Numbered from the stretch's first letter, positions 43,967-56,726 are shown. The stretch: DNA of 64,000 nucleotides from Sphagnum magellanicum (GCA_021904315.1 CM038919.1:1550001-1614000); one strand, 5' to 3'. Numbers and translations: made by a program. The notes: generated by a model not told the origin, from the letters alone.

Positions 43967-46900
43967 TAAGAAGTTGGCGAGACACCATTGGTGGATTAGG
44001 ATTTTTATGCCATTGGAACCCTATCTTGAGGCAGCAGGCAAGCCTTCAATTATCTTTGCTGTGCATCAGGCTGGTTGTAGCTTTTTTTTGATATATCTGG
44101 AATGAGAGTATATTTCAACACACTTGTTCCAAACTCTAAATGTTTTTGGTTCTTTCAGATCATTGCACTAAGAATTGGTTTTTTCTTCTGCTCCCACATA
44201 ACAATGGATGTTCTTGTTGTGCTTTTTGGGTTTGATTGTGACTATAGAAGGTCTGGCTGTGTTAATCCAGTCCCTGGTTTCCCAATCTGCTTCTCTGGGT
44301 CATGTTTTCAATCTGTGAAGTTCTCAAAGCCTAATGACGGATGTAAGACATTTAGCTCAAGTTTTGTAGAGTCCTTCACATGATTAAGTCAGTTGGGTGG
44401 TCTCCATCATCAGCTCCTCCAATTAGTAGCAGTTAGCTATCAGAAGGTGCTATGGCTGCAGCCTGTACCAACTGTAGGGAGCTGATGATATCAGTAGGTA
44501 AGTTATGATAGTTAAGTTGCTATCATACATGTTACTATAGATGGTCCCTGAACAAGTGAGAGACTGTCATTTTTGTTCATGTTTTTGTTTTATTGCTTCT
44601 TCGTTTTAATTCTCCCTCCCATGTTGTTGCTTCTTCCTCCTTCTGAAAGTCCTTATCTGGAAGTTTTTCTTTGTCTTCAAGGAAAAGTTTTAACCTTGTT
44701 CTGTCTTTCTTAATTGCCAGTGTGGAGATTTGATGAGAGTTACCTCTCTGCTAGCCTCTAGCCAGCCATGTTTCTTGGTCAATCTGTAAGCACATGGTTT
44801 CTGAATGCAAGATGTTAAAAGTACAGATCTTGGCACAATCTGTATCTCTTGGTTTGAGGATTGGAGCTTGGTGTTCACTATATGATTGTTGTGGGTACCA
44901 TAGTGGCTTGAAACTGCATGGAGCATCTACAATTCACCACCCACTATCACTGTCATTACAGATTGGGTGGCTTTTCTCTGGAAATTGCTGGACCCAATGG
45001 TCTATGCTCTCTCTCACTCAAATGTTTTCATTTTGTCTTGCATCATTGAAAAAGTAATCCATAGACAGTTTTCCTCACTGAAAATAGTTTAATTTTTTAG
45101 TGTTTGCTTTGACAGAAAACAATGCTAGAGAATGGTTGATTGATTGTTGGAAGATGAGTGGACATATGTAATAACTATCTGATATGACTTGTTTTGTTTA
45201 GGTGTGGCTTATCCGTATTGTCTGCAACCATTTGGTGTATCCATTGGCACATCTTGTTGGCTTTCTGCCAAAGGGAAACCTGTGCAGCAAGCCAGTTCAC
45301 AAAACTCACTCTGTGCAGGACTTGCTGTTTGTTCCATTTTCATGTAGAATTATGTGCAATTTGCAGGTTCCAGAAGCTTGGGTAGTCTCATTTTTGCTCA
45401 ATGAAAATCTTAATCCTTGCTCCACTAACTCTTTGGCTTTTCATAATCTCCCACTTCGCAAGCCACCTGATGAATCCACACCTTTTGATCAGGATACAAA
45501 AATTCTGACAAGGATTTGAAATCTTATTATGTGGTGTTGTAGCTGGTGGTTTTTATTCATAGGAAGCCAATGTGGGTTTATTGTTGTGGATGTGATATTT
45601 TACATGGGACCATGGGACCAAAATTTTGGTAACGGTTGTTCCACAGGCACTTTCAATAAGGAGCCATGTTATATTGTTTGTGGTGAAGGATCATCTGATG
45701 ACAGTGGAAGAAGCTCTAGTAGAGTATGGCCTGTCTTGGGCAAATGTATGCTGCTGAACATCACTTCCCCTTTTGAGTTATGGAATACTTGCAGAGCAGA
45801 GCTGATAACCTTTTGCATTTGGGGGGTGCAAATAAACCATTCATTTTAGGCAATGTGCTTCACTTCTTCATTGCCATTCTTCTCCAATTTGTGTGCTTTT
45901 TGGATGCCAACAAGTATGCATTGTTCCTTCAGGCATTGTTCCTTCAGGTTTTCACTATGCTTGCACCGGTGAATTATGCACATGTCATGTGCAGCAATTT
46001 TCACATTTAACCATTTGCAAGCATGAACTAATATAAATGAGATAGAAACTCAGGCTGCATGTGTTTGTGTTATGATTTGCCCAAAATTCTGGGCACACAA
46101 AACGTATGCTTATCTACAGCCCAGTGTCAGGATGTGATGAAGTCAGTGAGGAGTTCTGGCAGAAGTTTGCCTCATTTAGATCTTGAAAGACAAGCTTGTT
46201 TGTTACAATCATCCGACGGATAAGATTCAATTTCATGTCATTTATTTGTTTGCATTATGTATGATGCTGTTAGATCAAGAAGACTAGATTAATGAAAAAC
46301 TTTTCAATTTTGTTCAAGCTGCAAATTGGTTTGAATTTATTTTAAAATGGAGCAAGAGGGGTGTGATTTGCATGCAATTGTGCATTCCAAAATATGATGA
46401 CAAAATACTTCATTTATTTCAGGGGACAGCGACCTTTTTGGCAAGTTCATCAAGGCAACAACAAATGGTAAAGCCCTTACAAACGCATTAGCACATTCTA
46501 GTCATATTTGCACTGGTTGAGTTCACATTGTGATTGGAAATGATTGTATTGTTGAACAACCATGTTTCCAGCACCTCTCCTATCTGCAAGCTAGTAGAGA
46601 ACATTATGCCTTCATCAGGCTACTTTCATGCTACTTTGAAGTCATTTCTTGAGTCATCACTCCTCAAACAAACCATTTTCTGATTGGCTTGGCCTGTTCA
46701 GGTATTTTGGGACTGGCTTGGTTTGTTCAGGGAGAGACTGACTATAGAACGCTGTAGTTTTTCCTTTGATCCCAAATTTTGAGGAATATTCACCAGGTAT
46801 TTCTGTAAAGTGCGAGTCCTTTTTTGTTGAGAACTTCATGGAACATTTCCTATAAATCATGGGCATAAACCCAGTCAATACCATAATAACCTAATCTCAT

Positions 46901-47300
46901 GTGTTTGATTATCTAAGCAAGCTATGTTATTGAACATAATCATCCTATTTACAGCTACAAAGTCTTGTGTTTCACTATCTCATAAGCTAGGTTGTAAAAT
47001 CTAATCAAACCATTTTCAACTACAAAAGCATTTCCCTCTCAACATGCGGACATCTATCCATCTTCTTAATTCCGTGTGCCAGCTGCAATCCAAGGTCAAA
47101 AAAAATTTAGTTGCATGCCTAAGTTCAAAAGATTATTTGTTAGCCGTCATCCAACTACCAAAGACTTTGTTAGTTCCTACACACATTTTAGTCTCAGAAA
47201 AATGCTCACTATCTGATTTGAGGTTTGTTGTAAATTTGATTAAAGAAATCAGAAACCCACTTTGTCATAATATACAGATAATATGCAAACTTTTGATTAC
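43967..47300. other. Intergenic DNA between eL19 and the LRR gene
   Basis: No gene is supported. ORFs up to about 106 codons (45529-45849 and 45202-45519) have no domain, and their frames are opened by T-rich sequence. The segment at about 46776-46880 is related to 51865-51970 (both contain TTTGAGGAATATTCA and TGGAACATTTCC), so it is a dispersed repeat fragment. Confidence 0.5.
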
Positions 47301-47399
47301 TATATAATATGTTTGTTTGTATCTGGAAATTTTTCTTCTTGACCTGAAATGAAGCACTGGCTACTATAGAACACATAAAAACCCATTAATTGGACATGT

Positions 47400-47500
47400 C
47401 TATAAACCATCAATTTGGACCAATCCATCCATTGGGCATGTCTAAAAAACCATCCATTGGGCATGTCTAAAAAACCATCAATTTGGACATGTCTTAAGTT
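47400..47500. repeat. Short tandem repeat (CCAT(C)AATTTGGACATGTCT type)
   Basis: Three to four imperfect copies of AAAACCATC-ATTGGGCATG TCT-like units of about 30 bp lie just past the end of the LRR gene (minus strand), probably in its 3' untranslated region. Confidence 0.7.
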
Positions 47501-47502
47501 AC

Positions 47503-49887
47503 TCAAGGAAAAAAAGGTGGTTGTGAATTTTGGGTACCTGTAAATTTGGTGCATTCATTGATGGGTCGTGCGATCAGTCCTGCATTTTCAGGACACAGAG
47601 ATTGAGGAGGTGGAAGCTGACAATTGTATTGTACACACACAGCCACAGTGGGTGGGATGCTAGCAGTTGCTAAACTCCCAAAACTCGAGAGGTAGTTGTG
47701 TTGCAGGTAGAGTGACTGCAGTGTTGATGCTTCCAAGCTTGCCACAAATTCCTGCACCCCAAAAAAGAAAAAAATCCATCAAACAAATGCCCCCACACTC
47801 TTTGAGACCAATGTTTAAAGTCTTGCAAGAAATTTTTTGTGAGAGTTTGCATTATTTGGCAATAATTTTGCAGGAAACTTTGCAAGAAGGTGCACAATTT
47901 TGCAAAATAAATATGGCAAGAGTTTGCAATGTTTTGCCAACAAATTTTGCAAAAAATCTTCTGCAATGATTTTGCATCTGATGATACTTAGCTTAAGATC
48001 CTGAGTTTGACTTCCATGCTTCAATGATCACGTGAAGTAGTTGTATGGCAACAAAGAATCAAAGACTTTATGGAATGAAGAAATTGAGGAAGAGAGACAT
48101 AGCAGCTACTGCAATGTACTATGGAATGCTCAAGCCCCTGCCCATTACATTCGAACCCAAGGTAATGGGCAAGGACAAGATCATTCCTGCATGATATTAA
48201 GTTGTGGAGTGACAGATTCAACAATATTTTGGTTTGTTTTCCAAATCATGTTTCAACAGACACAATTTTGGTCACTATTCCAAGTATATGATCATCAGGA
48301 GAAGATTATGTTACATAATGCAATCAAGAAAATGACAGAATCTGCCACCCCAGACTTCAATGCGAAGAGAAGAAGCAAACAAAGCCCTGAGGAAAAAACA
48401 AGCAAGCAAGCAAAAAGTTGAGGAAGTCGCAAGCAAACAAGCAAAGAGCTGAGGAACCCGTCTTTGATCTAGACCATCCAAGGTCAACTAGATTTGATCT
48501 GGACCATCCATGGACAAGCTAGCAAGCAAAGAGCTGAGGAACAGAGGATGACCAGGTTTGATGTGAACCATCTGAGGTCGACTGGATTTGATCTGGACTG
48601 TCCATGGACAAGCAAGCAAAGAGCTAAGGAACAAGCAAACAAGCAAGCAAAGAGTTGAGGGACCGAAGGCGACCCAGTTTGATCTGAACCATCCAAGCTC
48701 GATTTGATCTGGACTGTCAAAGGGCAAGCAAAGAGCTGAGGAACAAGCAAGCAAGCAAAGAACTGAGGAACAAGCAAAGAAGGAAGAAGAGAGACCTGAG
48801 GAACAGTGCCAATGAAGAGGTTGTTGTTCAAGTACAAGCTTTGAACACCAGCAAGGAAAGCTGGAATGTTTCCTTGAAGCAGGTTGAAGCTGAGGTCCAC
48901 CTCTTGGATGGTGACAAGCTGCTCATCAGAGTTGAGGGGCAATGTCATGGGGAGGGGACCTGAGAGCTGGTTCCTGTTGAGCAACAAGTAAGAAAGCCCT
49001 GCAATCCCAAACAAAGAGCTTGGGATGGCACCGCTGAATTGGTTGAAGCTCAAGTCCAAGTAGTTGAGCTTACTCAAGCTACCCACAGCCCCAATCCCTC
49101 CACTCAACTGGTTCTTGGACAGTGATAGAAACTCCAGAGAATCTGGCAACATGAAGCTCACAAGCTCCCCTCCAAGCTCATTGTGTCTGAGATCCAAGTG
49201 AACGAGATGCGTGTTGTTGGAGAGCATGGGAATGTTGCCAGAAAGAAGGTTATCTGACAGGACAAGAAACTCCAGAGCTTGCAAGGAAGAAATCTCAGCT
49301 GGTATGGCTCCTTCCAATCTGTTCATGCTCAGTTGCAGTACCTGAAGCTTACTCAAAGCTCCAATGGTGGGCGGGATGGAACCCGTGAGCAAGTTCTGTG
49401 CACAAGAGAATTCCTCCAGGTATGTCAGGCTTCCAAGGCCAGGAGGAATGGATCCACTGACTGCACCTGGTGAGACGGATAGCTGCTGCAAAAAAGGTAG
49501 GTCTGCGAGCTCCGGAGGTAGTGGTCCCCACAGTCCTGGTTCTCCGGCTTCTTCAGGTCCCAGAGAGAGGAGATTCACTCTGCTGTATCTTTGCACACTG
49601 ATGCAGCTCACTCCCGTGAAGATTTGGCATGGGTCTATCCCTGGGGCGAATTCCCAGCTAGTGAAGAAGCTCCCTCCCGGTAGATCAGCCATGGCGTTCT
49701 TCACTGCTCTCAGAACTGCGAGATCGGATGGATGCAAAGGTGGAGAAAGATTCACCACCTCCTGAGCTTGAAGAAACCCAATGTCAATCCGCGTTTCAGC
49801 GAGGATCAAGAACATGATCATGAGCTGCTGCAGGAAGCCATGAATCTGCAATCTCCATGACCCAGCTGATCGTGAACCAAGCCCCAT
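47503..49887 (-). CDS. Secreted leucine-rich repeat receptor-like protein (no kinase)
   Basis: Two exons, 49887-48796 and 47751-47503, join in phase 0 across a 1,044-bp intron (CAG|GTCTCT donor, GGTGCAG acceptor) to give 446 residues. In order: a hydrophobic signal segment at about residues 17-32; an LRR N-terminal cap (HPSDLAVLRAVKNAM ... GIDPCQIFTGVSC); about nine or ten plant LRRs of the LxxLxLSxNxLxGxIP type (residues about 105-365); and in exon 2 a last LRR (LQSLYLQHNYLSS) and a Cys/Pro-rich C-terminal cap (VQYNCQLPPPQSLCPENAG ... ARPINEC). The cap is typical of a plant family of LRR proteins with neither kinase nor obvious membrane anchor. A likely role is extracellular recognition, but the ligand is unknown. 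The donor is not a strong consensus. Reading past it adds only peptide encoded by the intron tandem repeats, which argues for splicing. Confidence 0.88.
47838..47965. repeat. Degenerate TTTTGCAAGAAA / TTTGCAA-type repeats in the LRR intron
   Basis: A cluster of TTTTGCAA, GCAAGA and AATTTTGCAAAA motifs in irregular spacing lies within the intron of the LRR gene. Confidence 0.6.
48118..48360 (+). mobile_element. Foldback-family fragment in the LRR intron
   Basis: It starts CTATGGAATGCTCAAGCCCC and TGCCCATTAC, like the left end at 41951. It later contains GACAGATTCAACAA, CATGTTTCAACAGACACA and TTTTGGTCACTATT, matching the interior of the 41951-42428 element. The right terminus is missing. Confidence 0.7.
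48405..48785. repeat. Interspersed tandem repeat in the LRR intron
   Basis: Alternating blocks of AGCAAGCAAAGAGCTGAGGA and GATTTGATCTGGAC-TCC or GTTTGATCTGAACCATC recur about five times with variable spacing. They create a false C-terminal extension of the LRR reading frame when the donor is ignored. Confidence 0.85.
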
Positions 49888-51060
49888 TCTTCCAACTCCG
49901 GCAGCTTCACAGCTGCTTGCAGTGGTTCTGGAAATCTTCTTCCAAGCCCTCAGAGCTGCTGCTGCTAGCTGATGAAATCAAGTTGTACTAAAATTGTGAA
50001 GCTGCTCTAGATTTGCTGATGATCAGGAAATCCATTTCCAACTTCATGTTCTTCTCACAGAACGCAGTTGATCTCTCAACAAAAACAAGCAGTAGACAGC
50101 AATGCTGAAAACAAGTTCAAGAATGCATTGAATCTGGTAGTTATCCCAAGTACTACAAGACAGGGATAGAACACTGACCCCAACTCTCAAGACTGAAATC
50201 TTTGGAGGAATATTAATATAAGAGACTAGAAGATCACCAGAAATTTTGTTTCTAACAGCGAGCAAGCTCAACAATTACTGCAAACTCACAAGCTTCTTGC
50301 TCTTTCTTTTTACAGCAAGCAAGCTCAATAACTACTGCAAACTCACAAGCTACTCCAAACTTGAGTTCACCTTGAGTTGCGGCAGCTCTAGAGGAGCAAA
50401 CTCAGTGCAAGCTGCAAACTCCTCCTTCTGCTCCTCACAAGCTGCAGACTTGACATTGAATTGCTGCTCTACATGAGCTGCAAAGTTTTCCACAAACTGC
50501 AAACTCCTCCACCTCACAAGCTTCAAACTTGACATTGAAATTGTTCTACAGCTGCAAGAAACTGACAAGCTGCAAACTTGAGTCTGAGTTGCTCTACAGT
50601 GACGTCACAAGCTGCAAAACTCCTGACAATCTGCATTTTTACTCACAAAACTGCAAACTTAGCATTGAGTTGCTCTACAGCAAAACTTAGTAATTAAAAT
50701 TGATCACAACTTTGCTAGACTCATCAACAACTCTTGACAAGAGCACTCTCAACAACAACAACAACAACAACAGCAACCAAAGAAAAAAACCCAACAAATT
50801 AGGTCCAGTTCAAACAAAACCCAACATTAAAACCCCCAACAAAACAAAACTACAATCTCAAGCCAAGCTGAAAAGCTCCTCCTCATTGCAATGCAATGGA
50901 ACATGGAATGCAAATTTTTTTTCCTTCTCTTCCTCTTCTTCTTCTTCCTCTACTTACTTACCAGTGTTGATCTGGATGATGCCTGCCCAAAGGACAGAAA
51001 CTCATGGATGAATGTTGGAATTCAGAAGCTTGGATTTTATTAAAAAAAAAAAATTTCATT
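49888..51060 (-). promoter_or_regulatory. Leader and promoter region of the LRR gene, with GCTGCAAACT repeats
   Basis: Between about 50260 and 50680 the plus strand carries many copies of CTGCAAACT, ACAAGCTGCAAA and TTGAGTTGCTCTACAG at irregular intervals. An (AAC)n run lies at 50751-50773 and a T/C-rich tract at about 50920-50950. The TSS could not be placed. Confidence 0.5.
50751..50773. repeat. (AAC)n microsatellite
   Basis: About seven AAC units. Confidence 0.9.
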
Positions 51061-51229
51061 TTGTGAAATTAAAAAATTCATTTCTGCCTGTAATTTGTGA
51101 TCACATGGGTTGTATTAAATTGGGGAAAAAGTTATTTTATTATTTCCTCCTGAGTACTGACTGAGTATGTGAGTGAGTGTGTGAGTGACAGGGGAAAGGG
51201 TGGGCCAGAGAGGAGAAGCTTCACATTCA

Positions 51230-51251
51230 CTACTACTACTACTACTACTAC
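51230..51251. repeat. (ACT)n microsatellite
   Basis: About seven ACT units. Confidence 0.9.
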
Positions 51252-51442
51252 CCTAGTTACCTAGACTGGTTAAGCACTAATTAATTATTTTTTGAAATTT
51301 GCCAAAAATTTCTGAAAAATATCTACCTGCCATTGCCAAAAATCTGAAAGAAACTCTCAGGCACACTAGCTTCATTATTTAGTATAATGCCTAATTAAAA
51401 AATATTTTTAAAAATTTTTATTGCTGAAAGTAAATGATCAAA

Positions 51443-51477
51443 ATATTTATTTATTTATTTATTTATTATTATTATTA
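51443..51477. repeat. (ATTT)n / (ATT)n compound microsatellite
   Basis: Five or so ATTT units pass into ATT units. Confidence 0.9.
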
Positions 51478-51864
51478 GGCACCTTGCTACGGAACGAGCC
51501 CAAGTAATACGGTACTCAAATTTTCCTTTGGCACTAGGCTAGTTGTATGTAGTTAATCATGGAAGCTTCAGATTCACTTCTACTGCACAAATCTGCTACT
51601 GCAGAAGTGATCAATCAAGTTTCTATTCTTCTCTAAGATTTGTTTGCTTACCCTTTTTTTGTTGCTTCTGCCTTGTGTAAGGGAGAGAGACTACCAAGCT
51701 ATAACCCTCAGGGGATGATGGTTAAGCTGGGTTCTGAAACCCAATGGAAAAAATATCTCAATCCAGTCATCATCCATCCAAATTGGTGCTATGCCAGTGG
51801 TGGGGTGCTGCTGGTTCACACTCTGGCCATCATCCAAGAACCACCCAAAAACTAGTTTGAGCTT

Positions 51865-51970
51865 TGAGGAATATTCATCATGTGTTGTTACTATTGAACT
51901 GTGAAGTGTGAGTTTCAATTTTGCCCAACTTGATGGAACATTTCCGTCCCAGAGTATCTAACCCAGCACT
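51865..51970 (+). repeat. Dispersed repeat fragment, family D
   Basis: TTTGAGGAATATTCATCA, GTGAAGTGTGAGTT and TGATGGAACATTTCC occur in the same order as at 46776-46880 (TTTGAGGAATATTCACCA, GTAAAGTGCGAGTC, TCATGGAACATTTCC). Identity is about 70% by eye. Confidence 0.6.
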
Positions 51971-52089
51971 CACCGAGTGCATCATGTAGGATGGATGGAT
52001 GATGGCATGGATGATGATATTATGTCTGCCAGAAACAGTTTTCATTATATTCCTGTCCTGTAGTTAACCACAGTGGTTAGCTATGTACT

Positions 52090-52410
52090 TACCATTCAAT
52101 GGATCTGCCTACCTAGTAGTCACCAAGTGTCTTACCTATGTACCTAGATACAGAGGTAGTGACCTCTTGCATTACCTACCTAGTAGGCTATCATGCTTAC
52201 CCATTTACATAGGTAGTTACCTAGGTAGTGTTAGGTGGTACTAGGAGGCTAGTTACCTAAGTTTCGATCCTATAAAGCCTCCTACTTCTCCATCACACTA
52301 GTGAGGTAAAAATTTACCTAGGTAGATGAGCAAGGTATTACAGATAAACTAAACTAGTTACGGAAGGTAAGTGGTTTACTATGAAGGTAGGTAGGTAGGT
52401 AGGTAAGTAG
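52090..52410. repeat. TACCTAGGTA-rich palindromic region with (AGGT)n
   Basis: TACCTA and TAGGTA motifs in both orientations recur at least ten times, including self-complementary ACCTAGGT, ending in an (AGGT)n run at about 52385-52406. The pattern could form alternative hairpins. A short related stretch occurs at 37281-37313. Confidence 0.7.
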
Positions 52411-52766
52411 GGAAGGCACTTGGTGACCACTTGATAAGGAGATGCTCATTAGAAGAGGGTATTTAGTGTCCTTCTGCTGCTGCGTGCTGGTTCAGTCTGG
52501 AGTCTGACCTCCCCCCTCCTCCCCCCCCACTCTTCTGTCCTTAACCCTCTGAAGCCTCTGGGCATGGTATTTTGCAGTGAAGTGCAACTTAACAACTGTG
52601 TTTCTGTTGGGACTTTGTGTATTGTTGAAGCTTGAGAGTGTGAAAAACAGAATTAACAGTTCACTTTCCCATGAACCATTTTTCCCCTTAAAAAAATGGG
52701 CAATGTCTTAACATGGTTCCTTTCATCACCTCAAAAAGGTCATTCATTAGAAGAGATGGGACAAAC

Positions 52767-52986
52767 TTAAGGTCCATTCACACCTAATGTTAAGTCAGTG
52801 TTAAAGTGAAAATCTAGGTGGCATCTTAGGTGGCAGCCAATGTTAAATGGGTGATTGTTTAGTATTAAGTGATTGTTAAATTAACATAAAATCTTCATGA
52901 TAAATAGGTTTAGGTCCTAAATGACTAGCTTGGTGTTACAGGACTTAATATTAGAATCCTTAACACCAAGTGTGAATGTGCCTTTA
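52767..52986. mobile_element. Tourist-like MITE with TTA target duplication
   Basis: Between TTA (52767-52769) and TTA (52984-52986) lies a 214-bp element. Its ends are AGGTCCATTCACAC and, inverted, AGGCACATTCACAC (12 of 14 identical), followed inwards by further complementary TTAAC-rich sequence (GTTAAG / CTTAAC). A 3-bp TTA duplication and short size fit non-autonomous PIF/Harbinger (Tourist-type) elements. No ORF. Confidence 0.65.
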
Positions 52987-52999
52987 GTATGCTACCTAA

Positions 53000-55900
53000 T
53001 AAAGCTATATGTAAAGTCCATGAAATTGAGGATCAGTATCCTAATTTCAACAAAACTGGGGATGAGAACAAAAGGAGAGATTATTTAATACAAAAGGGAA
53101 AAAACTGGAAATTAAAACTCGATTTCTGGCCAAAACAAGTCAGCCAATTTGGCGATTTCTTCCAAAAATTGAGCAAAATTAGTGGAATTTACACCCGCAA
53201 ATAAATTTTTTTAATTCAAAATTTTCCCAATTCTTTTGTCAAAAACAGGACAATATTTATCGAGAAAAAATCACTGATTAGTACAATGAGTTTGTGAACT
53301 CTCAGTTTGTTTGTAATTAGAGCATTTTGTTACGGGGGAACATTAAATCTCTGTCTATCTCTTTGGTGGACATACTTTGTCTTTGTAATTGCAATGGGGG
53401 CATAGGCCGTAACATAAAGTTTTAAACATTTGACAAACAACCCAGTTGCCAAAAAGTTAAACCCTAGTTCACCCTTTTTTAACAGACCAAATCTCTTCAA
53501 AAAGAGCGAAATTAAAATGAAAAGTTTGAAAATGAAGTGATTTTTGGAGGTTTTGTTAGCTAGAATTCAGAGGGAAAAAATAAGAGTATAAAAAACACCA
53601 GATATTTTTACATGTTAATTCTATTAAATAACCCCAAAAATAAACTTAAAAGATGATTAAAATTTTTGTATTTTCAGATCTAGTTTAGAGTCAGAATTTG
53701 GCTAAATCTTCCTATAGATCATCTCACCACTTTGGCTGCATCACAAAATTACAGCCCTAATTAAGTAGATCATCAATTTATGTATTAGACAGCATCAAGC
53801 TTGCATCACACTTATATCATACAAGCATTGCATCATGCAAACAGACTCAGACAGACATTGTGGGTGATGGGTCTGGCTTGTCTGGTTGCAGCCATTAAAC
53901 CTGTCAAGTTTAGTTGCCAAGGAATGAATAATAAGAGAGAAAATTTATACATGATGTTCCACAATCAAGGAGAGAGTGCATGTAGCTTGATCTCCCGTCT
54001 TGCATTTAATCCATTTGTACTTGAGCTTCTGTGTGCTCATTAAGTCCATTTTAAAGTACTTCAGATCCAGATGTTGTTGTTCATGATGAGAAAAATTCAA
54101 TATTGCACATGGAGATCCCCATTCACCCAACACAATCCATCCCCTCAAGTCCCTAGAAAACAAGGCTGCATCACACTTAGGAACATTAGGACTGGGGAGC
54201 AGCTAGTTACCTCATGGGAGCTGCATTCCACAACTTACAAGGTGATAATAGACTTCTTTTTCTTTTTCTTGGCCCAGCAAGTTCCTCTTTTCTTCATCTA
54301 TCATTTTTCTTTGACAGAAATTTTTTTTTTCTTTTGTTTTTAAATTTTTTTAAAGGCACATTTTTATTGTGTTGGTTGATATTCATGTGCTTCAATATTT
54401 TGTGTGGGTTTTTTTCATGTATTTTTCCTTCCCTTTTGATGATATTGATATTGTTGGCCTGAATTCTATTATTTATCTTGCTTTTGATTATTTTATTTTT
54501 CGATTGGTTTTTGTGAGGTTTGTGATTCAATTTCACAAGTGTTCAATTTGATTGGTTTTTTTTTTTTAAAGATTATTTTTCTATTGATTTTTGTTGTTTG
54601 TTGAACACATCAAGATTTTGGGCATCATGTTTAAGTTTGTTTCTTTCTGTTCTTTCTTTTTACAATTATACAGAAGATGAAGATGTTTGCTATGTAATAG
54701 GCGCATTCAAAGTCAAGAGACATCCAAGTTGCCTTTATGATTTTTTCTCAATGTTTTGCATAGGAATTTTTTTATGCGCTTCATTCTTTCTCCCCTAATC
54801 GACCTTTCAACATTAGCTCGTCATTTTTTATTTAACCCTCATGCAAGCTTTTGGAAAACTTGTGGGTTTTGGGTCTTTGGATTGCCCACAAGCCCCCTTA
54901 ATGTGTGTCCACATGTTTCTCTCTCATCTCTTGTGGGGTCAACCTCACACTGCAGTTCAAAATATCTTCACTTTAATTGTAAAAAATGTAAGGTTTCATG
55001 TTTTGTGTGAGCAAAATTCATGTCCTTTCATCGCCTTCACCTCAAGCTTCTCATCAATGAGTTGACAAGATGGTATGAGCTAAAAGCATTTGCACTTTGC
55101 CTAACATAATCATTGCCAATCCCACACAAATAGATTTGATTTTTTGAACTATTTCACCTTGTAGGATGGTCACAACAATGGTGGCTTAGACAAAGGAAAG
55201 ATTTGACCATGATTGACACCTCCATAAACATGTTTTTTCCTTTGACCATAGAGTATTTAGGTGCTTACATTAACAAGGAAATGATTTTTTTCATTAATGT
55301 GTTAACATGGCATGGTCAACAAAAGGCACTGATGGCCCTCCTTTGGTGGTTTTACATGCTTTGTATAAACAAAGAATGTAAAAAAAAAAATGCAAGCCGC
55401 TTTTATTAGAGACGCACCATCATTGTAAATGAAGATTCTTCTAGGCTTACTATTTTTTCAGGTTTCCTTTCCTTCCCGTGGGATATATTTTTCACAACTA
55501 ATGGGAGATTTGGAACATAATTTGTTCCCTTCACCCTTTGTGACTCACTTTGGGCTTTTAGTTGGGACTTGAGTCATCTCCTTTTGATCTTCATTTCTCC
55601 TTTTGTTGGGTGCTTTCTTTAATAGACCTTGCCAGGGTTTCATAAGTAAAGGCTAGTTTTGGAGACCAAAGTGAACCAACATTGACGAACACACCACCAT
55701 GGATGGATGATGGATGAATGTGACTTTTTTTCATTGGGTTCTCATTGTACATCTAACCTTCCCATAGTTGTGGATTCTAAAAGTGTTTAAAGGTTTTAAA
55801 ATTGGGGTTCATCTAACTAGATTAGGAACATTTAATTAATACTAATTAATTAATAATGAATTAGGAACAATGGTGGAAGCAACAAAACTTTGGTCTAGTG

Positions 55901-56660
55901 CAAATCTAAAATTTAACAACAAATTAGTTTTACTTGCAAACATGGTACTAAATTTAGTTTGTCTCCCCATTTTACAATTTCATCAAACTAAGGTGCGGGG
56001 CCGTTGTTGATGCCTTATTTGGCCTACTTAACAACCAAGTTAGTATTTAGGGTTTAATGGGATTATCAAAGCAAATATATATATATATATATAATCTATG
56101 TCTCCACTATTGACACAAATCAATGAAAGTTTTATATATTAGATATATTGGCATTTGTGTCGTATTTTACTTTTCATCTTGAGTACTTTTGACAATAAAA
56201 AAAAGGTACCGAATGGAACCGACCGACCAACCAACTCCTTAGGTAAGTTAACATCTTAGGTAAGGTTAGTCGTGGGTTTCCTGAATTCACTCCTAGACCA
56301 CACAAAAACGGTGTGTTTGCCGTTTATTTTGTAGTTGATCTGATTATGCACCCCCAAAGAAGAGTAGACCCTCTGCCACCACCAAAGAGACCGCACAATA
56401 GTACTCATCAACACAACAAATGAGATTGAATTTGTATTTTATTAATTAAAAAAAATTTAACATATAAGAGTGGGCCTCCATTATCTTTCATGTAGATCAA
56501 CTGTCAACAACAGACTTAAGGAGAAACCAATAAACGTGTATTTATTTGTACCTTGTGTGATTCCCACTTTCATCCTCAAAACTCATGAAACTTGTGTGTT
56601 ATATTATCCACATTAGATTTTTCAATGCTCCGAGCAGATCCCACCCATATTCTATAATAA
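53000..56660. other. AT-rich intergenic DNA, no gene recognised
   Basis: ORFs of 60-90 codons (53801-54043, 54756-55010 and 55203-55409) lack domains and splice context. T-rich low-complexity sequence dominates 54250-54600. Confidence 0.5.
56075..56093. repeat. (AT)n microsatellite
   Basis: About nine AT units. Confidence 0.9.
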
Positions 56661-56669
56661 TATGAGCCT

Positions 56670-56689
56670 CCCTCTCTCTCTCTCTCTCT
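56670..56689. repeat. (CT)n microsatellite
   Basis: About ten CT units immediately left of family A copy 2. Confidence 0.9.
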
Positions 56690-56726
56690 TTTAGTGTCTA
56701 TTGCATCCACAATAAATAGTGAACAA

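Noticed and set aside
48484..48795. C-terminal 100 codons continuing the LRR frame
   Set aside because: Encoded by intronic tandem repeats; a better second exon in matching phase with the family's Cys-rich cap is at 47751-47503.
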